Positions 44,226-53,707 of a stretch of DNA of 56,413 nt are shown here, piece by piece. The position numbers and the translations under genes are program-made. The stretch spans positions 1 to 56,413 of the forward strand of contig NZ_JABSOD010000023.1 of the NCBI RefSeq assembly GCF_013283795.1, read 5' to 3'. Source of the stretch: Rheinheimera lutimaris (GTDB taxonomy: Bacteria > Pseudomonadota > Gammaproteobacteria > Enterobacterales > Alteromonadaceae). The notes below the pieces were generated by a model. That model worked only from the letters and a program-made list of their open reading frames with translations, was not told the origin of the DNA and searched no databases. Each line of letters starts with the position of its first letter. Positions within the stretch are counted from its first letter, which is position 1.

Positions 44226-45733
44226 TGGATGCGTTGGAAGCAGAGCAGGTAAAACCTGCCAGCAATCGCATTCGCCTGCCGTTTGGTTTTGCCAAGCGCC
44301 ACGGCGTGCTGCTGCAACAACAAGCGCACGGTTGGCAATTGTATATCCATACCGCTACGGCACCGGCAGCGGTGTTGGAAGTACGCCGCATGCTGGCCGA
44401 GCCTTTTGTGTTGCAGCGTTTATCCGCGGTAGAGTTTGAGGCGATGCTGGAGGCCTGCTATCAGCGCGATTCGTCAGAAGCCCAGCAACTGATGGAAGAC
44501 ATTGGCAACGAGGTAAATTTAGCTTCACTGGCCGATGATATTCAGGAAAGTGAAGACTTACTGGAAAACGAAGACGACGCGCCTATTATCAAGCTGATTA
44601 ACGCCATGCTGGGCGAAGCCATTAAATTAGGTGCCTCAGACATCCATGTCGAAACCTTTGAAAAAGCGCTGATAGTACGTTTTCGGGTCGATGGTATTTT
44701 GCGTGAAGTACTGCGGCCAAACCGGCGTTTATCCAGCTTGCTGGTATCGCGGATTAAGGTAATGGCCAGGTTGGATATCGCTGAAAAGCGCGTGCCGCAA
44801 GATGGTCGCATCAGCCTACGGATTGCCGGCCGGGCCGTGGATGTGCGGGTGTCAACTATGCCATCCAGCCACGGCGAACGGGTGGTAATGCGCTTACTGG
44901 ATAAAAACAACTCACACCTGAATTTAGCCGACCTGGGTATGACACTGTCGGTACAGCAAGCGTTTTCGCAGCTGATTTTAAAACCGCACGGTATTATTCT
45001 GGTTACCGGCCCTACCGGTTCCGGTAAAAGTACCACCTTGTACGCCGGCTTAACCGAAATTAACACTAAAGATCGCAATATTCTTACCGTAGAAGACCCG
45101 ATTGAATACGAGCTGGAAGGCATTGGCCAAACCCAGGTTAACACCAAAGTCAGCATGACCTTTGCCCGCGGTTTACGCGCCATTTTACGCCAGGACCCGG
45201 ACGTGGTAATGGTAGGCGAAATACGCGACCTGGAAACTGCACAAATTGCGGTACAGGCCAGTTTAACCGGCCATTTGGTGTTATCTACCCTGCACACTAA
45301 CACAGCCGCCGGTGCGATAACGCGGCTGGAAGATATGGGTGTAGAAGCCTTTTTGCTGTCATCCAGTTTACTCGGCGTACTGGCACAGCGCCTGGTACGT
45401 ACTCTGTGCCCGCACTGCAAAGAAGCGCACGAACCGGATAAAGAAGAGCGGAACTTACTCAGCGTAACTAAAAAAGAAGGCGTGCTGATTTACCGCGCCC
45501 GGGGCTGTGAGCACTGTAACCAAACCGGTTATCGCGGCCGTACCGGTATTCATGAGCTGCTGCTGGTAGATGAGCATATCCGTGAACTGATCCACAACGG
45601 CAAAGGCGAACAGGCGATAGAAAAATACGTACGCCAGCATAGCCCGGGCATTCGCGCCGATGGTTTCAGCAAGGTACTCAGCGGTGAAACCACGCTGGAA
45701 GAAGTACTGCGCGTAACGCGTGAGGATGTGTAA
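44225..45733 (+). CDS. gspE: Type II secretion system ATPase GspE
   Basis: GspE is the cytoplasmic AAA-type motor that drives pseudopilus assembly. In the 502-residue protein the N-terminal domain binds GspL. The ATPase core has Walker [10 protein letters not shown] (about 262-270), an Asp box ([20 protein letters not shown]), Walker [16 protein letters not shown] and a His box ([11 protein letters not shown]). The tetracysteine zinc site is intact (CPHC about 394-397, CEHC about 428-431). The 1-nt overlaps with gspD and gspF indicate tight translational coupling. Confidence 0.96.
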   Translation: MDALEAEQVKPASNRIRLPFGFAKRHGVLLQQQAHGWQLYIHTATAPAAVLEVRRMLAEPFVLQRLSAVEFEAMLEACYQRDSSEAQQLMEDIGNEVNLASLADDIQESEDLLENEDDAPIIKLINAMLGEAIKLGASDIHVETFEKALIVRFRVDGILREVLRPNRRLSSLLVSRIKVMARLDIAEKRVPQDGRISLRIAGRAVDVRVSTMPSSHGERVVMRLLDKNNSHLNLADLGMTLSVQQAFSQLILKPHGIILVTGPTGSGKSTTLYAGLTEINTKDRNILTVEDPIEYELEGIGQTQVNTKVSMTFARGLRAILRQDPDVVMVGEIRDLETAQIAVQASLTGHLVLSTLHTNTAAGAITRLEDMGVEAFLLSSSLLGVLAQRLVRTLCPHCKEAHEPDKEERNLLSVTKKEGVLIYRARGCEHCNQTGYRGRTGIHELLLVDEHIRELIHNGKGEQAIEKYVRQHSPGIRADGFSKVLSGETTLEEVLRVTREDV

Positions 45734-46956
45734 TGGCGGCGTTTGAGTATCAGGCGCTGGATGCGCGCGGCAAAAATGCCAAAGGCGTACTGGAAGCAGA
45801 CAACGCCCGCCATGCCAGGTCGTTACTGCGCGAGCAAAAATTAACGCCGGTTAGCGTGGCACTGGCCTCGCAGCAGGAAAAACTGCTGGCATCCGGTAAA
45901 CAGTGGTTTAAACGTAATATCTCGGCCTCTGAACTGGCCTTGCTTACCAGACAATTAGCCACGCTGGTAGAAGCCGCATTACCGATTGAAAGCGCTTTAT
46001 TGGCGGTGGCCGAGCAATGCGACAAACCGCGGTTGAAAAATATGATGATGGCTGTGCGCTCTAAAGTGGTAGAGGGTTACAGCCTGGCAGAAGGCCTGGC
46101 CGAATTTCCTTACGTGTTTGATCATTTATTCCGCTCTATGGTGGCGGCCGGAGAAAAATCCGGCCATTTAGACCAGGTATTGAACCGGCTGGCCGATTAC
46201 ACCGAACAACGTCAACATATGCGCAGCCAAATTCTGCAGGCGCTGTTGTACCCTATTATCCTTACCTGCTTCGCCGTGCTGGTTATCTCTATCTTATTAG
46301 CCGCGGTGGTGCCGAAAATTGTCGGCCAGTTTGAGCATATGGGCCAAAGCCTGCCCGGTTCCACCTTATTTTTAATTGCCGCCAGTGACTTTTTACGCGC
46401 TTACGGCATCTTTGTGCTGATTGCTGTTATGTTGGCGCTGGTGCTGTTTAAGCGCGCCCTGCTAAAGCCGGCTGTGCGGTTTCGCTGGGACCAACTGGTA
46501 TTAAAAAGCCGTATTATCGGCAAAGTAACCAAGGGGCTGAACACCGCCCGGTTTGCCCGCACCTTAAGTATTCTGAATGCTTCGGCGGTACCGTTGCTGG
46601 AAGCTATGCGCATCAGTGCTGATGTGCTGAGCAATACCTTTATGAAACAAGCCGTAACCGATGCCACCGCCAGAGTGCGCGAAGGTACTTCACTGCGCAA
46701 CGCGCTGGAGCAAACCAAGCTGTTTCCGCCGATGATGTTGCATATGATTGCCAGCGGTGAAAAAAGCGGCCAGCTGGATTCTATGCTGGAGCGCGCCGCT
46801 AATACCCAGGATCGCGAATTTGAAACCTTGGTTACCGTATCATTAAAAGTGTTTGAACCGGTGTTAGTGGCGGTTATGGCCGGTATGGTGTTATTTATTG
46901 TCATGGCGATTTTGCAGCCAATCTTAGCGTTAAACAATATGGTAGGTGGTGGTTAA
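45733..46956 (+). CDS. gspF: Type II secretion system platform protein GspF
   Basis: This 407-residue polytopic inner-membrane platform protein has two homologous cytoplasmic T2SSF domains (LALLTRQLATLVEAALPIES and FARTLSILNASAVPLLEAMR). Three membrane helices are at about 175-195, 220-240 and 375-400. Each domain keeps the GEKSGHLD/GEKSGQLD motif. It opens with [20 protein letters not shown], as is usual in the family, and overlaps the gspE stop by 1 nt. Confidence 0.96.
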   Translation: MAAFEYQALDARGKNAKGVLEADNARHARSLLREQKLTPVSVALASQQEKLLASGKQWFKRNISASELALLTRQLATLVEAALPIESALLAVAEQCDKPRLKNMMMAVRSKVVEGYSLAEGLAEFPYVFDHLFRSMVAAGEKSGHLDQVLNRLADYTEQRQHMRSQILQALLYPIILTCFAVLVISILLAAVVPKIVGQFEHMGQSLPGSTLFLIAASDFLRAYGIFVLIAVMLALVLFKRALLKPAVRFRWDQLVLKSRIIGKVTKGLNTARFARTLSILNASAVPLLEAMRISADVLSNTFMKQAVTDATARVREGTSLRNALEQTKLFPPMMLHMIASGEKSGQLDSMLERAANTQDREFETLVTVSLKVFEPVLVAVMAGMVLFIVMAILQPILALNNMVGGG

Positions 46957-46957
46957 T

Positions 46958-47413
46958 ATGGTTAAGCAACTTAAAGCAACAGCACAACGCGGTTTTACGC
47001 TGTTAGAAGTTATGGTGGTTATTGTTATTCTGGGCATTATTGCCAGCATGGTTGTGCCCAACCTGATCGGTAATCAGGAGCAGGCTGCACGACAAAAAGC
47101 GGTGGTAGATATTCAGCAACTGGAAAGTGCGCTGGATATGTATCGCTTACGTAACGGCTTTTACCCCACCACAGAACAAGGTATGCAGGCCTTAGTTACC
47201 GCGCCGGCCTCGCAACCGGTGCCACGCTCATTCCCGGAAGGCGGCTTTATCCGTCGCTTGCCAAAAGATCCGTGGGATGAAGACTATATCCTGGTAAGCC
47301 CGGGTCAGGTTGGCCGGATTGATATTCTCAGTAAAGGCCCGGATCGCACCGCCGGTACCGATGATGATATCGGCAACTGGAACCCGGACGCCAACCAAGG
47401 CAACAGCAACTAA
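46958..47413 (+). CDS. gspG: Type II secretion system major pseudopilin GspG
   Basis: This 151-residue major pseudopilin has a short leader ending in QRG before FTLLEVMVVIVILGIIASMV (cleavage after Gly, Glu at +5). The C-terminal domain contains YRLRNGFYPTTEQGMQALV, DPWDEDYILVSPG and the calcium-site region DRTAGTDDDIGNW. I chose the ATG at 46958 because GGTGG lies just before it; an in-frame ATG at 46946 would overlap the gspF end. Cleavage requires a prepilin peptidase, which is not encoded in this window. Confidence 0.95.
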   Translation: MVKQLKATAQRGFTLLEVMVVIVILGIIASMVVPNLIGNQEQAARQKAVVDIQQLESALDMYRLRNGFYPTTEQGMQALVTAPASQPVPRSFPEGGFIRRLPKDPWDEDYILVSPGQVGRIDILSKGPDRTAGTDDDIGNWNPDANQGNSN

Positions 47414-48009
47414 TGCTGCCACTGCCCGCGGCCAGGCAACACCAAACCGGCTTTACCTTAGTTGAGGTGATGCTGGTTATGCTGTTAATTGGCTTGCTGG
47501 CGACCACAGTGGTGATGAATTTCAGCGGTGAATCACGCGAAGAGCGGCTGGAAAAAGAAGCCGAACGGTTTCAGCAGATTTTTCATTTTGTCGCCGAAAC
47601 GGCGCTGTTAAAACAGCAGGAATGGGGTTTGTATATCATGCCGGACCGCTACGGCTTTTTATACTACAGCAACAGCGATGCCAAATGGCTGGCGGCAGAA
47701 CAGCCGGCCGGGTTGCAACAGCACAAGTTGCCGGCCGATATTAGTCTGAAACTGGAGTTGGAAGGCCTGGCAGGTGAAGAATCGAACCTGCTGAGCCAGT
47801 TAGACTGGCAGCTTGATGACGACGAACAACCGGAGCAGGACACCGACATTCCGGTATTACCCCAGGTGTTTATTTTGTCATCCGGTGAAATCAGCCCGTT
47901 TCAGCTGCTGTTTGTGGAAAGCTCCGATCTGACACCGCTGTACAGCAGTGTCAGCACCGATTTTGCTATACCGCTGAACCGCACCGCAGTGTCGACGGAG
48001 CTGCCATGA
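47413..48009 (+). CDS. gspH: Type II secretion system minor pseudopilin GspH
   Basis: This 198-residue minor pseudopilin has the processing site QTG-FTLVEVMLVMLLIGLLAT and a GspH/FimT-type C-terminal domain (RFQQIFHFVAETALLKQQEW, GLYIMPDRYGFLYY). An acidic loop DDDEQPEQDTD is present. The start overlaps the gspG stop (TAATG). Confidence 0.92.
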   Translation: MLPLPAARQHQTGFTLVEVMLVMLLIGLLATTVVMNFSGESREERLEKEAERFQQIFHFVAETALLKQQEWGLYIMPDRYGFLYYSNSDAKWLAAEQPAGLQQHKLPADISLKLELEGLAGEESNLLSQLDWQLDDDEQPEQDTDIPVLPQVFILSSGEISPFQLLFVESSDLTPLYSSVSTDFAIPLNRTAVSTELP

Positions 48010-48374
48010 AGCGCAATGGCTTTACCTTGCTGGAGCTGCTAGTTGCCATGGCAATTTTTGCCACCGCCGGAATGGCCATTATGCAAGCCAGCTCGGCGCA
48101 TATCCGCAGCTTAAGTCAGTTGGATGATTTAACTGTTGCCAGCTATATCGCCAACAACCAGATGCAGCTGGCATTGTTAGATAAAGACTGGCCCGGCAAG
48201 GAAAAATCACAGCAACAGGTTGAAATGGCTAACCGGCAATGGTTATGGCAACAGCAGTTGAGTAAGCTGCCGGATGACGACTTACGCCTGGTGCAAATCA
48301 GCGTTAGCCTGGCAGAAACACCGGACGAGGTGTTATATCAGTTACAAAGCTATAAAGGTAAGCCCGGTGGTTAA
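48006..48374 (+). CDS. gspI: Type II secretion system minor pseudopilin GspI
   Basis: This 122-residue minor pseudopilin has the shortest possible leader (MKRNG) before FTLLELLVAMAIFATAGMAI. It has the conserved YIANNQMQLALL of GspI and the small beta domain characteristic of the tip complex GspI-J-K. It overlaps gspH by 4 nt (ATGA) and gspJ by 8 nt. Confidence 0.92.
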   Translation: MKRNGFTLLELLVAMAIFATAGMAIMQASSAHIRSLSQLDDLTVASYIANNQMQLALLDKDWPGKEKSQQQVEMANRQWLWQQQLSKLPDDDLRLVQISVSLAETPDEVLYQLQSYKGKPGG

Positions 48375-48990
48375 GGCCAACAGCGGTTTTACCTTTATTG
48401 AGATGTTGCTGGCGGCAGCCATTTTTGCCCTGGTGGGGTTGGCGTCTGTCGCCATACTCAGCAGCGTAACGCAAAGCGACGAGTTATCACAGCAAGCCAG
48501 TGAGCGCTTAGTGCAGCTGCAACGCACTATGCTGATGCTGGAGCGTGACTTTATGCAGATAAGTGTGCGCCATGTGCGCCTTGACGGCGAAGCACCACAG
48601 AAATTCCGCCTGTTCGGCGAAAAGTTTTTGCTAGATAGTGAAGATCATGGCGTAAGTTTTACCCGCCAGGGCTGGCGTAACCCCGGCATGATTTTACCGC
48701 GCAGCGAAATCCAAACCGTGGCTTACCGCTTACAGGAAGGCACTTTGCAACGCCTGTTTACCCTGTATCCGGATGCCGTAACCGGCACCGAGCCGAAAAT
48801 ACAGCTGCTGCAAACCAACTTAACCGGCTTTGAAGTGCATTACCTGCAAGGCGGGGAATGGCAGGAACGTTGGCAAGACGCCAATTTCCCCGCTGCCGTA
48901 AGGGTAACCCTGGTTGATGAAAACCTTGGCCGGCTGGAGCGCATTTTTATGTTGCCGGACGCCGTTGTCAGCGAAGGCGGTATAGAATGA
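48367..48990 (+). CDS. gspJ: Type II secretion system minor pseudopilin GspJ
   Basis: This 207-residue minor pseudopilin starts with GTG at 48367 (VVKANSG, then FTFIEMLLAAAIFALVGLAS), overlapping the gspI stop by 8 nt. The frame is open for 31 codons upstream, but that part lies inside gspI and is not pseudopilin-like. The GspJ domain includes LERDFMQISVRHVR and QRLFTLYPD. It belongs to the tip complex. Confidence 0.92.
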   Translation: MVKANSGFTFIEMLLAAAIFALVGLASVAILSSVTQSDELSQQASERLVQLQRTMLMLERDFMQISVRHVRLDGEAPQKFRLFGEKFLLDSEDHGVSFTRQGWRNPGMILPRSEIQTVAYRLQEGTLQRLFTLYPDAVTGTEPKIQLLQTNLTGFEVHYLQGGEWQERWQDANFPAAVRVTLVDENLGRLERIFMLPDAVVSEGGIE

Positions 48991-49976
48991 CAGCACCGTG
49001 CAAGCAACAAGGCGTCGCGCTGGTGGCCGTGTTGATGATCATTGCCATCGTGGTGGTGATCGCCGTAAACATGACCGGCCGGCTGCAACTGCAGTTGCAA
49101 CGCCAGCAAAATATGCAGCAACAACAACAGGCGCTGTGGTTTGCCATGGGTGCTGAGCAATTTGCCAAAGTATTACTGGCGCGCACCCTGGCCGGGCAGG
49201 AAACGGTAAATTTGTCCCAGGATTGGGCGCAGAGCGGCGCTACCTTCCCGGTAGAAAATGGCACTATTTCAGGTGATATCAGTGATTTGCGCAGCTGTTT
49301 TAACTTAAATGCGCTGCAAAATATCAGCCCGGCCAACGGTGCACAGCCGCAGCAAAGCCCTGCACAAAAGGCCTTTCAGCGTTTGCTGGAGTTGAAAGTA
49401 ACCGAACTGAGTATGCCGGCAGAATACCTTACTGCCCGTATTGGTGACTGGTTGGATGAAGACAGCTTACTCAGCACCGCCGGCAGCGCCGAAGACGATG
49501 ATTATGCCGCGCTGAATTTTGCTTATTACACAGCCAATACGCTGATGGCCGACCCGTCAGAGCTGCGGGCAATACTGGATTTAACACCAAATGACTATCA
49601 GTTACTGCAGCCTTATGTTTGCGTGGTGCCGGAAGATAACCGGCTGTTGTTAAATGTGAATACCTTAACTGAAGATACAGCCGTATTGCTGGCCGCGCTG
49701 ATCCCGGAATTAACGGAGCAGGCCGCAATGGATTTAATCGCCAACCGGCCGGAACAAGGCTTTGCCAACGCAGAAGAATTACTGGCCGACCCGGCACTGG
49801 CGGGTATAACAGTGCCGGATGAGGTAAAAAGTATGCTGGCAGTGAAATCTGACAGCTTCCGCTTGCTGGCCACAACAGCTTATTTGGAGACAGGGTTTGT
49901 GTTAACGTCGGTGCTGAAAATAAATGATAATAACCAGGTTAAAGTACTGGCGCGGCGCTTTGGAGGCCAGCAGTGA
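48987..49976 (+). CDS. gspK: Type II secretion system minor pseudopilin GspK
   Basis: This 329-residue tip pseudopilin has the leader CKQQG and then VALVAVLMIIAIVVVIAVNM. As in other GspK, the usual Glu at +5 is absent. The large helical insertion (FQRLLELKVTELSMPAEYLT to LDLTPNDYQLLQPYV) and a helix-hairpin-helix-like ALIPELTEQAAMDLIANRPE identify it. It overlaps gspJ by 4 nt and gspL by 4 nt. Confidence 0.93.
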   Translation: MTAPCKQQGVALVAVLMIIAIVVVIAVNMTGRLQLQLQRQQNMQQQQQALWFAMGAEQFAKVLLARTLAGQETVNLSQDWAQSGATFPVENGTISGDISDLRSCFNLNALQNISPANGAQPQQSPAQKAFQRLLELKVTELSMPAEYLTARIGDWLDEDSLLSTAGSAEDDDYAALNFAYYTANTLMADPSELRAILDLTPNDYQLLQPYVCVVPEDNRLLLNVNTLTEDTAVLLAALIPELTEQAAMDLIANRPEQGFANAEELLADPALAGITVPDEVKSMLAVKSDSFRLLATTAYLETGFVLTSVLKINDNNQVKVLARRFGGQQ

Positions 49977-51163
49977 GTGAACAATTGGTGATCCGGCTTG
50001 GCAGCCGGGCAGAGCAAACCGTCAGCTGGCTGGTATGGGCCAGCCATAGCAAAGAAGTTATCGCCAGTGGCGAACTGTCCGGTGCCGAACAACTGCCGGA
50101 CTTAGCCATACGGCTGGGTCAGCGCCCGGTTATCGCATTAGTACCGGCATCTGATGTGGTATTAAAACAGGTTAACTTGCCGGGCAAACCCACGCGGCAG
50201 CTGCTGCAAGCACTGCCGTATATGCTGGAAGAAGATCAGGCCGAAGACATTGAGCAGCTGTTTCTGGCCTTGGGCAGCTTGGTGCAGCATGACGGCCAGT
50301 ACTGCCAACAAGTAGCCGTGTGCCGCCACGAGCGGATGGAGCAATGGCTGCATTGGCTGCAATCAGCCGGTTTCAGTGTCAGCCGCATGCTTCCCGATGC
50401 CTTACTGATACCCGAGCAACAATTACCGGCCTGTATTCAGCTGCACGAGCAATGGTTGTTAAAGCAAAACAGTTGGCAGGTTAGTGCCATAGACGCGGTA
50501 TGGTGGGGCGACTACCTGCAACTGGCGGCCTTACCGATGCTAACCAGCTACAGCCCCTGGCCGGAAGAAATACTGCAGCCATATCAGGCTGCCGAGCCGG
50601 AGCTACCTTTGGCGTTACTGGCCGCGCAGTTGACCCACAACGACTTTAATTTGCTGCAGGGTGACTATAAACCGAAACGGCACAGCAATCCGCAACTGCA
50701 ATTATGGCGCAGCAGTGCCATTTTGGCCGGTCTGTGTCTTACGCTGTATTTACTGCAACTGGGCATCACCAACTGGCAACTGGGCCGGCAAAGCCTGGCA
50801 TTGCAACAACAAAGCCTGGCTTTGTATCAGCAAGCCTTTCCGGGTGAGCGGGTGGTTAACCTTAATCTGCAACTGCAGCAAAAACTGGCGGCTGCCGGTG
50901 CCGGCGGTGCAGAGCAAAGCTTTCTCGCTTTGCTGGCTCAGTTACAACAACAACTGGCAAAGGTGCCGGATATCAGTTTGGAAAACTTGCGCTTTGATGC
51001 CAAACGCGCTGAATTGCGTTTTCAGGCAAAAGGCGATGGCTTTCAAAGCTTTGAGCGGCTGAAAAACGCGCTTGAGCAAGCCGGCTTCAGCGTCGAACAA
51101 GGCGCACTGAGTAATGATGGCGGCAAAGTTCAGGGCAGTGTCGCGATGCGGGGCAAAGTATGA
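49973..51163 (+). CDS. gspL: Type II secretion system platform protein GspL
   Basis: This 396-residue bitopic inner-membrane protein starts with GTG (sequence GTGAG overlapping the gspK stop). The cytoplasmic actin-like domain binds GspE (residues 1-240; VNLPGKPTRQLLQALPYMLE with EDQAEDIEQL is the conserved core). A membrane helix lies at about 245-265, and a periplasmic ferredoxin-like domain with FERLKNALEQAGFSVEQGAL follows. It works together with GspM, encoded directly downstream. Confidence 0.93.
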   Translation: MSEQLVIRLGSRAEQTVSWLVWASHSKEVIASGELSGAEQLPDLAIRLGQRPVIALVPASDVVLKQVNLPGKPTRQLLQALPYMLEEDQAEDIEQLFLALGSLVQHDGQYCQQVAVCRHERMEQWLHWLQSAGFSVSRMLPDALLIPEQQLPACIQLHEQWLLKQNSWQVSAIDAVWWGDYLQLAALPMLTSYSPWPEEILQPYQAAEPELPLALLAAQLTHNDFNLLQGDYKPKRHSNPQLQLWRSSAILAGLCLTLYLLQLGITNWQLGRQSLALQQQSLALYQQAFPGERVVNLNLQLQQKLAAAGAGGAEQSFLALLAQLQQQLAKVPDISLENLRFDAKRAELRFQAKGDGFQSFERLKNALEQAGFSVEQGALSNDGGKVQGSVAMRGKV

Positions 51164-51630
51164 AACAACAGTTTTTAAGCTGGTGGACCGGGCTGCAACA
51201 GCGCGAGCAACGGCTGGTGGCCGGGGCCGCCGTAGTGGTAGTCATTGGCTTGTTTTATTGGTTACTGTGGCAACCACTGCACCAGGCAAAACAAACGCAA
51301 CAACAAAAACTGCAAACTGCACAGCGCCAGCTAAGCCAGTTACAGCAGCTGATCCCGCAGCTTAAAGCGGCCGGCGCAGCAACCGCCCGTAGCGGTGGCA
51401 GCCTGGCGCAAATTATCAGTAACAGTGCACGCAGCGGTGGCATTAAAGTCAGCCGGATGCAGCCGCAAAATGAACAACTGACATTGGTGCTGGAAGATGT
51501 CAGTTTTGAGCAACTGTTAAGCTGGCTGCATGCCTTGCAGTATCAGCACGGTATTAAACTGGTAAATGTCGATCTGGCAACAGCAGACAAACCCGGCATA
51601 GTGCGGGTAAGACGCATGGTCGTAGAGTAG
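51160..51630 (+). CDS. gspM: Type II secretion system platform protein GspM
   Basis: This 156-residue bitopic protein starts QQFLSWWTGLQQREQRLVAG, followed by a membrane helix (AAVVVVIGLFYWLLW), a coiled segment and a periplasmic ferredoxin-like domain (IKVSRMQPQNEQLTLVLEDV, SFEQLLSWLHALQ). It partners with GspL and overlaps its stop by 4 nt (ATGA). Confidence 0.93.
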   Translation: MKQQFLSWWTGLQQREQRLVAGAAVVVVIGLFYWLLWQPLHQAKQTQQQKLQTAQRQLSQLQQLIPQLKAAGAATARSGGSLAQIISNSARSGGIKVSRMQPQNEQLTLVLEDVSFEQLLSWLHALQYQHGIKLVNVDLATADKPGIVRVRRMVVE

Positions 51631-51643
51631 GTATAAAAGCAGG

Positions 51644-52387
51644 ATGACAAAAACAAAACTTATTATTACCGGTGTCTGCAGCTATTTGCTGTTTACGCTG
51701 CTGTTAACGCCGGCGGCCTGGTGGCTGAAACTGGCACCGCTGCCGCCACAACTGCAATTGGGTGCGGTATCCGGTACCTTATGGCAAGGCGATATAGCCG
51801 GCTTACGTTATCAGCAACTGCAATTTGACAGCTTACGCTGGAAATTACACGGCTGGCAGTTATTTAGCGGCAAGCTGCAATTTGAGCTGCAAAGCGGCAG
51901 CGCACAGAACAGCGCAGTGCCGTATGTTACCGGCACTGCTAATTATGATTTTTCCGGTGCAGCACTGCATAACACCCTGGTAAAACTGCCGGTAGCGCAA
52001 TTGCTGCCGATGCTACCCCTGCCCTTGCCGGTGCAGGCAACCGGCGAATTAGTACTGGATGTACCTCAATATCAACAAGGCCAGCCCTGGTGCAGCGCAC
52101 TGAGCGGCAATGCCAGTTGGCAGGACGCCCGCTTACAAAGCCCTACCGGTACCTGGCTTGAGCTTCAAAGCCTGTTTGGTGACTTAAGCTGCGCAGACGG
52201 CACTGTCGTACTGACTACCGACGGCGCTAACCTGCTGGGCTTGGACATTAAAGCGGTGATTAATGCACAGCAACTGTTGCTGAACGGCACACTGAAACCG
52301 GATAGCAGCATGCCACAGGAAGTGCATCAGGCGATGCAGTTCCTCGGTAAACCGGATGCACAGGGCCGCTATCGTATCAGCTTCTGA
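51644..52387 (+). CDS. gspN: Type II secretion system protein GspN
   Basis: This 247-residue protein has one N-terminal membrane helix (LIITGVCSYLLFTLLLTPAA) and a periplasmic beta-rich domain with the GspN motif LGAVSGTLWQGDIAGLRYQQ and repeated SGNASWQDARLQ-type strands. GspN is present only in some type II systems, and its function is not settled. It is the last gene of the operon and overlaps the convergent yrfG by 11 nt. No terminator is visible. Confidence 0.9.
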   Translation: MTKTKLIITGVCSYLLFTLLLTPAAWWLKLAPLPPQLQLGAVSGTLWQGDIAGLRYQQLQFDSLRWKLHGWQLFSGKLQFELQSGSAQNSAVPYVTGTANYDFSGAALHNTLVKLPVAQLLPMLPLPLPVQATGELVLDVPQYQQGQPWCSALSGNASWQDARLQSPTGTWLELQSLFGDLSCADGTVVLTTDGANLLGLDIKAVINAQQLLLNGTLKPDSSMPQEVHQAMQFLGKPDAQGRYRISF

Positions 52388-53048
52388 GGCTGCGAATATC
52401 ATCCAGCAGTACGCTGTAATCAGTAATCGCCGGAAATTCGGTAATTTGCCGGCTAAGTTGCTGGCTGTCGGGGTTGGCCACCGCCAGCAAATGTTTAATG
52501 CCGTAATCCTGCGCGGCTTTTAAAATCGGCAGGCTGTCATCAACAAACAAGGTGCGCGCCGGGTCAAAACCGAGCCGGTGTTGTAATTTTTGCCACAGCG
52601 CCCAATTTTCTTTTGTTACACCAAATTCATGCGTTGAAATCAGCGTATCAATGTAATTGGCCAGCTCTGTACGCTCTATTTTTAACGATAAGCTGTCCGG
52701 GTGGGCATTGGTTACCAGCACTATGTCACGGCCACTGTGCTTTAACGCGGTCAGAAATTCCGGCACATCGGCGCGCATGGCAATTTTGTGCATCACTTCG
52801 CGCTTTAACTCCGTAATAGGCAGTTGCAACCGCTTGCCCCAATAATCCAGGCAATACCATTCCAGCTTACCGTTTAGTTCGGCGTATTCGGCTTTTAACT
52901 GCGCTTCTGCATCGCTGACACTGATGCCGCTAATCTCTGCCCAGCGCTGCGGTAAATGCTGTAACCAAAAGTAGTTATCAAAGTGCAGGTCCAGCAGCGT
53001 ACCGTCCATATCCAACAGCACCGTATCAATATCAGCCCAGTTCAGCAT
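52377..53048 (-). CDS. yrfG: GMP/IMP nucleotidase YrfG (HAD superfamily)
   Basis: This 223-residue HAD phosphatase has motif I LLDMDGTLLDL, motif II VLVTNAHP, a motif III Lys in GVTKENW, and motif IV LFVDDSLPILKAA. The cap domain between motifs I and II (HLPQRWAEISGI to YCLDYWGKRL) matches YrfG, which in E. coli dephosphorylates GMP and IMP. It is divergent from nudE, as in E. coli where yrfG lies close to nudE and hslR. Confidence 0.9.
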   Translation of the reverse strand: MLNWADIDTVLLDMDGTLLDLHFDNYFWLQHLPQRWAEISGISVSDAEAQLKAEYAELNGKLEWYCLDYWGKRLQLPITELKREVMHKIAMRADVPEFLTALKHSGRDIVLVTNAHPDSLSLKIERTELANYIDTLISTHEFGVTKENWALWQKLQHRLGFDPARTLFVDDSLPILKAAQDYGIKHLLAVANPDSQQLSRQITEFPAITDYSVLLDDIRSLRS

Positions 53049-53107
53049 AGGTTTTTCCTGTTAATCGTTTTATAGTACAGGCTCGGGATTGTAGCAGAGG
53101 TGGCAGC

Positions 53108-53707
53108 ATGACGCAGCGGCACGACGATAAACACCACAGTAAACAAAAACCACAAATTTTAAGTGCAGATATCGTGGCGCAAAGCCGCTTATTTAAAATT
53201 GAGCAGTTGGAATTGCAATTCAGCAATGGCGAGCAGCGTACTTACGAGCGCATGCGCGGCAGTGGCCGTGGTGCAGTAATGATTATCGCCTGCCCCGATG
53301 CAGAGCATTTTTATCTGATCCGCGAATACTGTGCCGGTACGCACGATTATCAGCTTGGCTTTCCCAAAGGCTTAATTGACCCGGGAGAAGATATCGTAAC
53401 GGCAGCTAACCGCGAGTTAAAAGAAGAAATTGGCTTTGGTGCCGGCCGGTTTGTACAGTTAAAATCACTGGCGTTAGCCCCTGGCTATTTTAATGCTACA
53501 ATGCATATAGTTCTGGCCTTTGATTTATATGCAGAAAGCCTTGAAGGCGACGAGCCGGAACCGCTGGAATTAGTGCGCTGGTCACGTAATGAAAGTACCG
53601 CACTGTTACAGCAGGCCGATTTTACTGAAGCCAGAAGTGTCGCCGCCCTGTTATTAGCGCAGCAATATTTGGAAGCGAACCCGGATGTTTTTAAGCAGAC
53701 TGCTTGA
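53108..53707 (+). CDS. nudE: ADP compounds hydrolase NudE
   Basis: This 199-residue Nudix hydrolase cleaves ADP-ribose, Ap3A and NADH in E. coli. The Nudix box is complete (GLIDPGEDIVTAANRELKEE with IGFG), and the downstream LALAPGYFNATMHIVLAFDL matches NudE. The start lies after GAGGTGGCAGC. It overlaps cysQ by 23 nt, an unusually long but clear overlap. Both enzymes remove toxic nucleotide by-products. Confidence 0.93.
   Translation: MTQRHDDKHHSKQKPQILSADIVAQSRLFKIEQLELQFSNGEQRTYERMRGSGRGAVMIIACPDAEHFYLIREYCAGTHDYQLGFPKGLIDPGEDIVTAANRELKEEIGFGAGRFVQLKSLALAPGYFNATMHIVLAFDLYAESLEGDEPEPLELVRWSRNESTALLQQADFTEARSVAALLLAQQYLEANPDVFKQTA

Noticed and set aside
41142..52387. Type II secretion operon as a horizontally acquired island
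   Set aside because: Codon and base use look like the neighbours. There are no mobile-element traces, and as I recall gsp genes lie in the same hslR-nudE neighbourhood in Shewanella.
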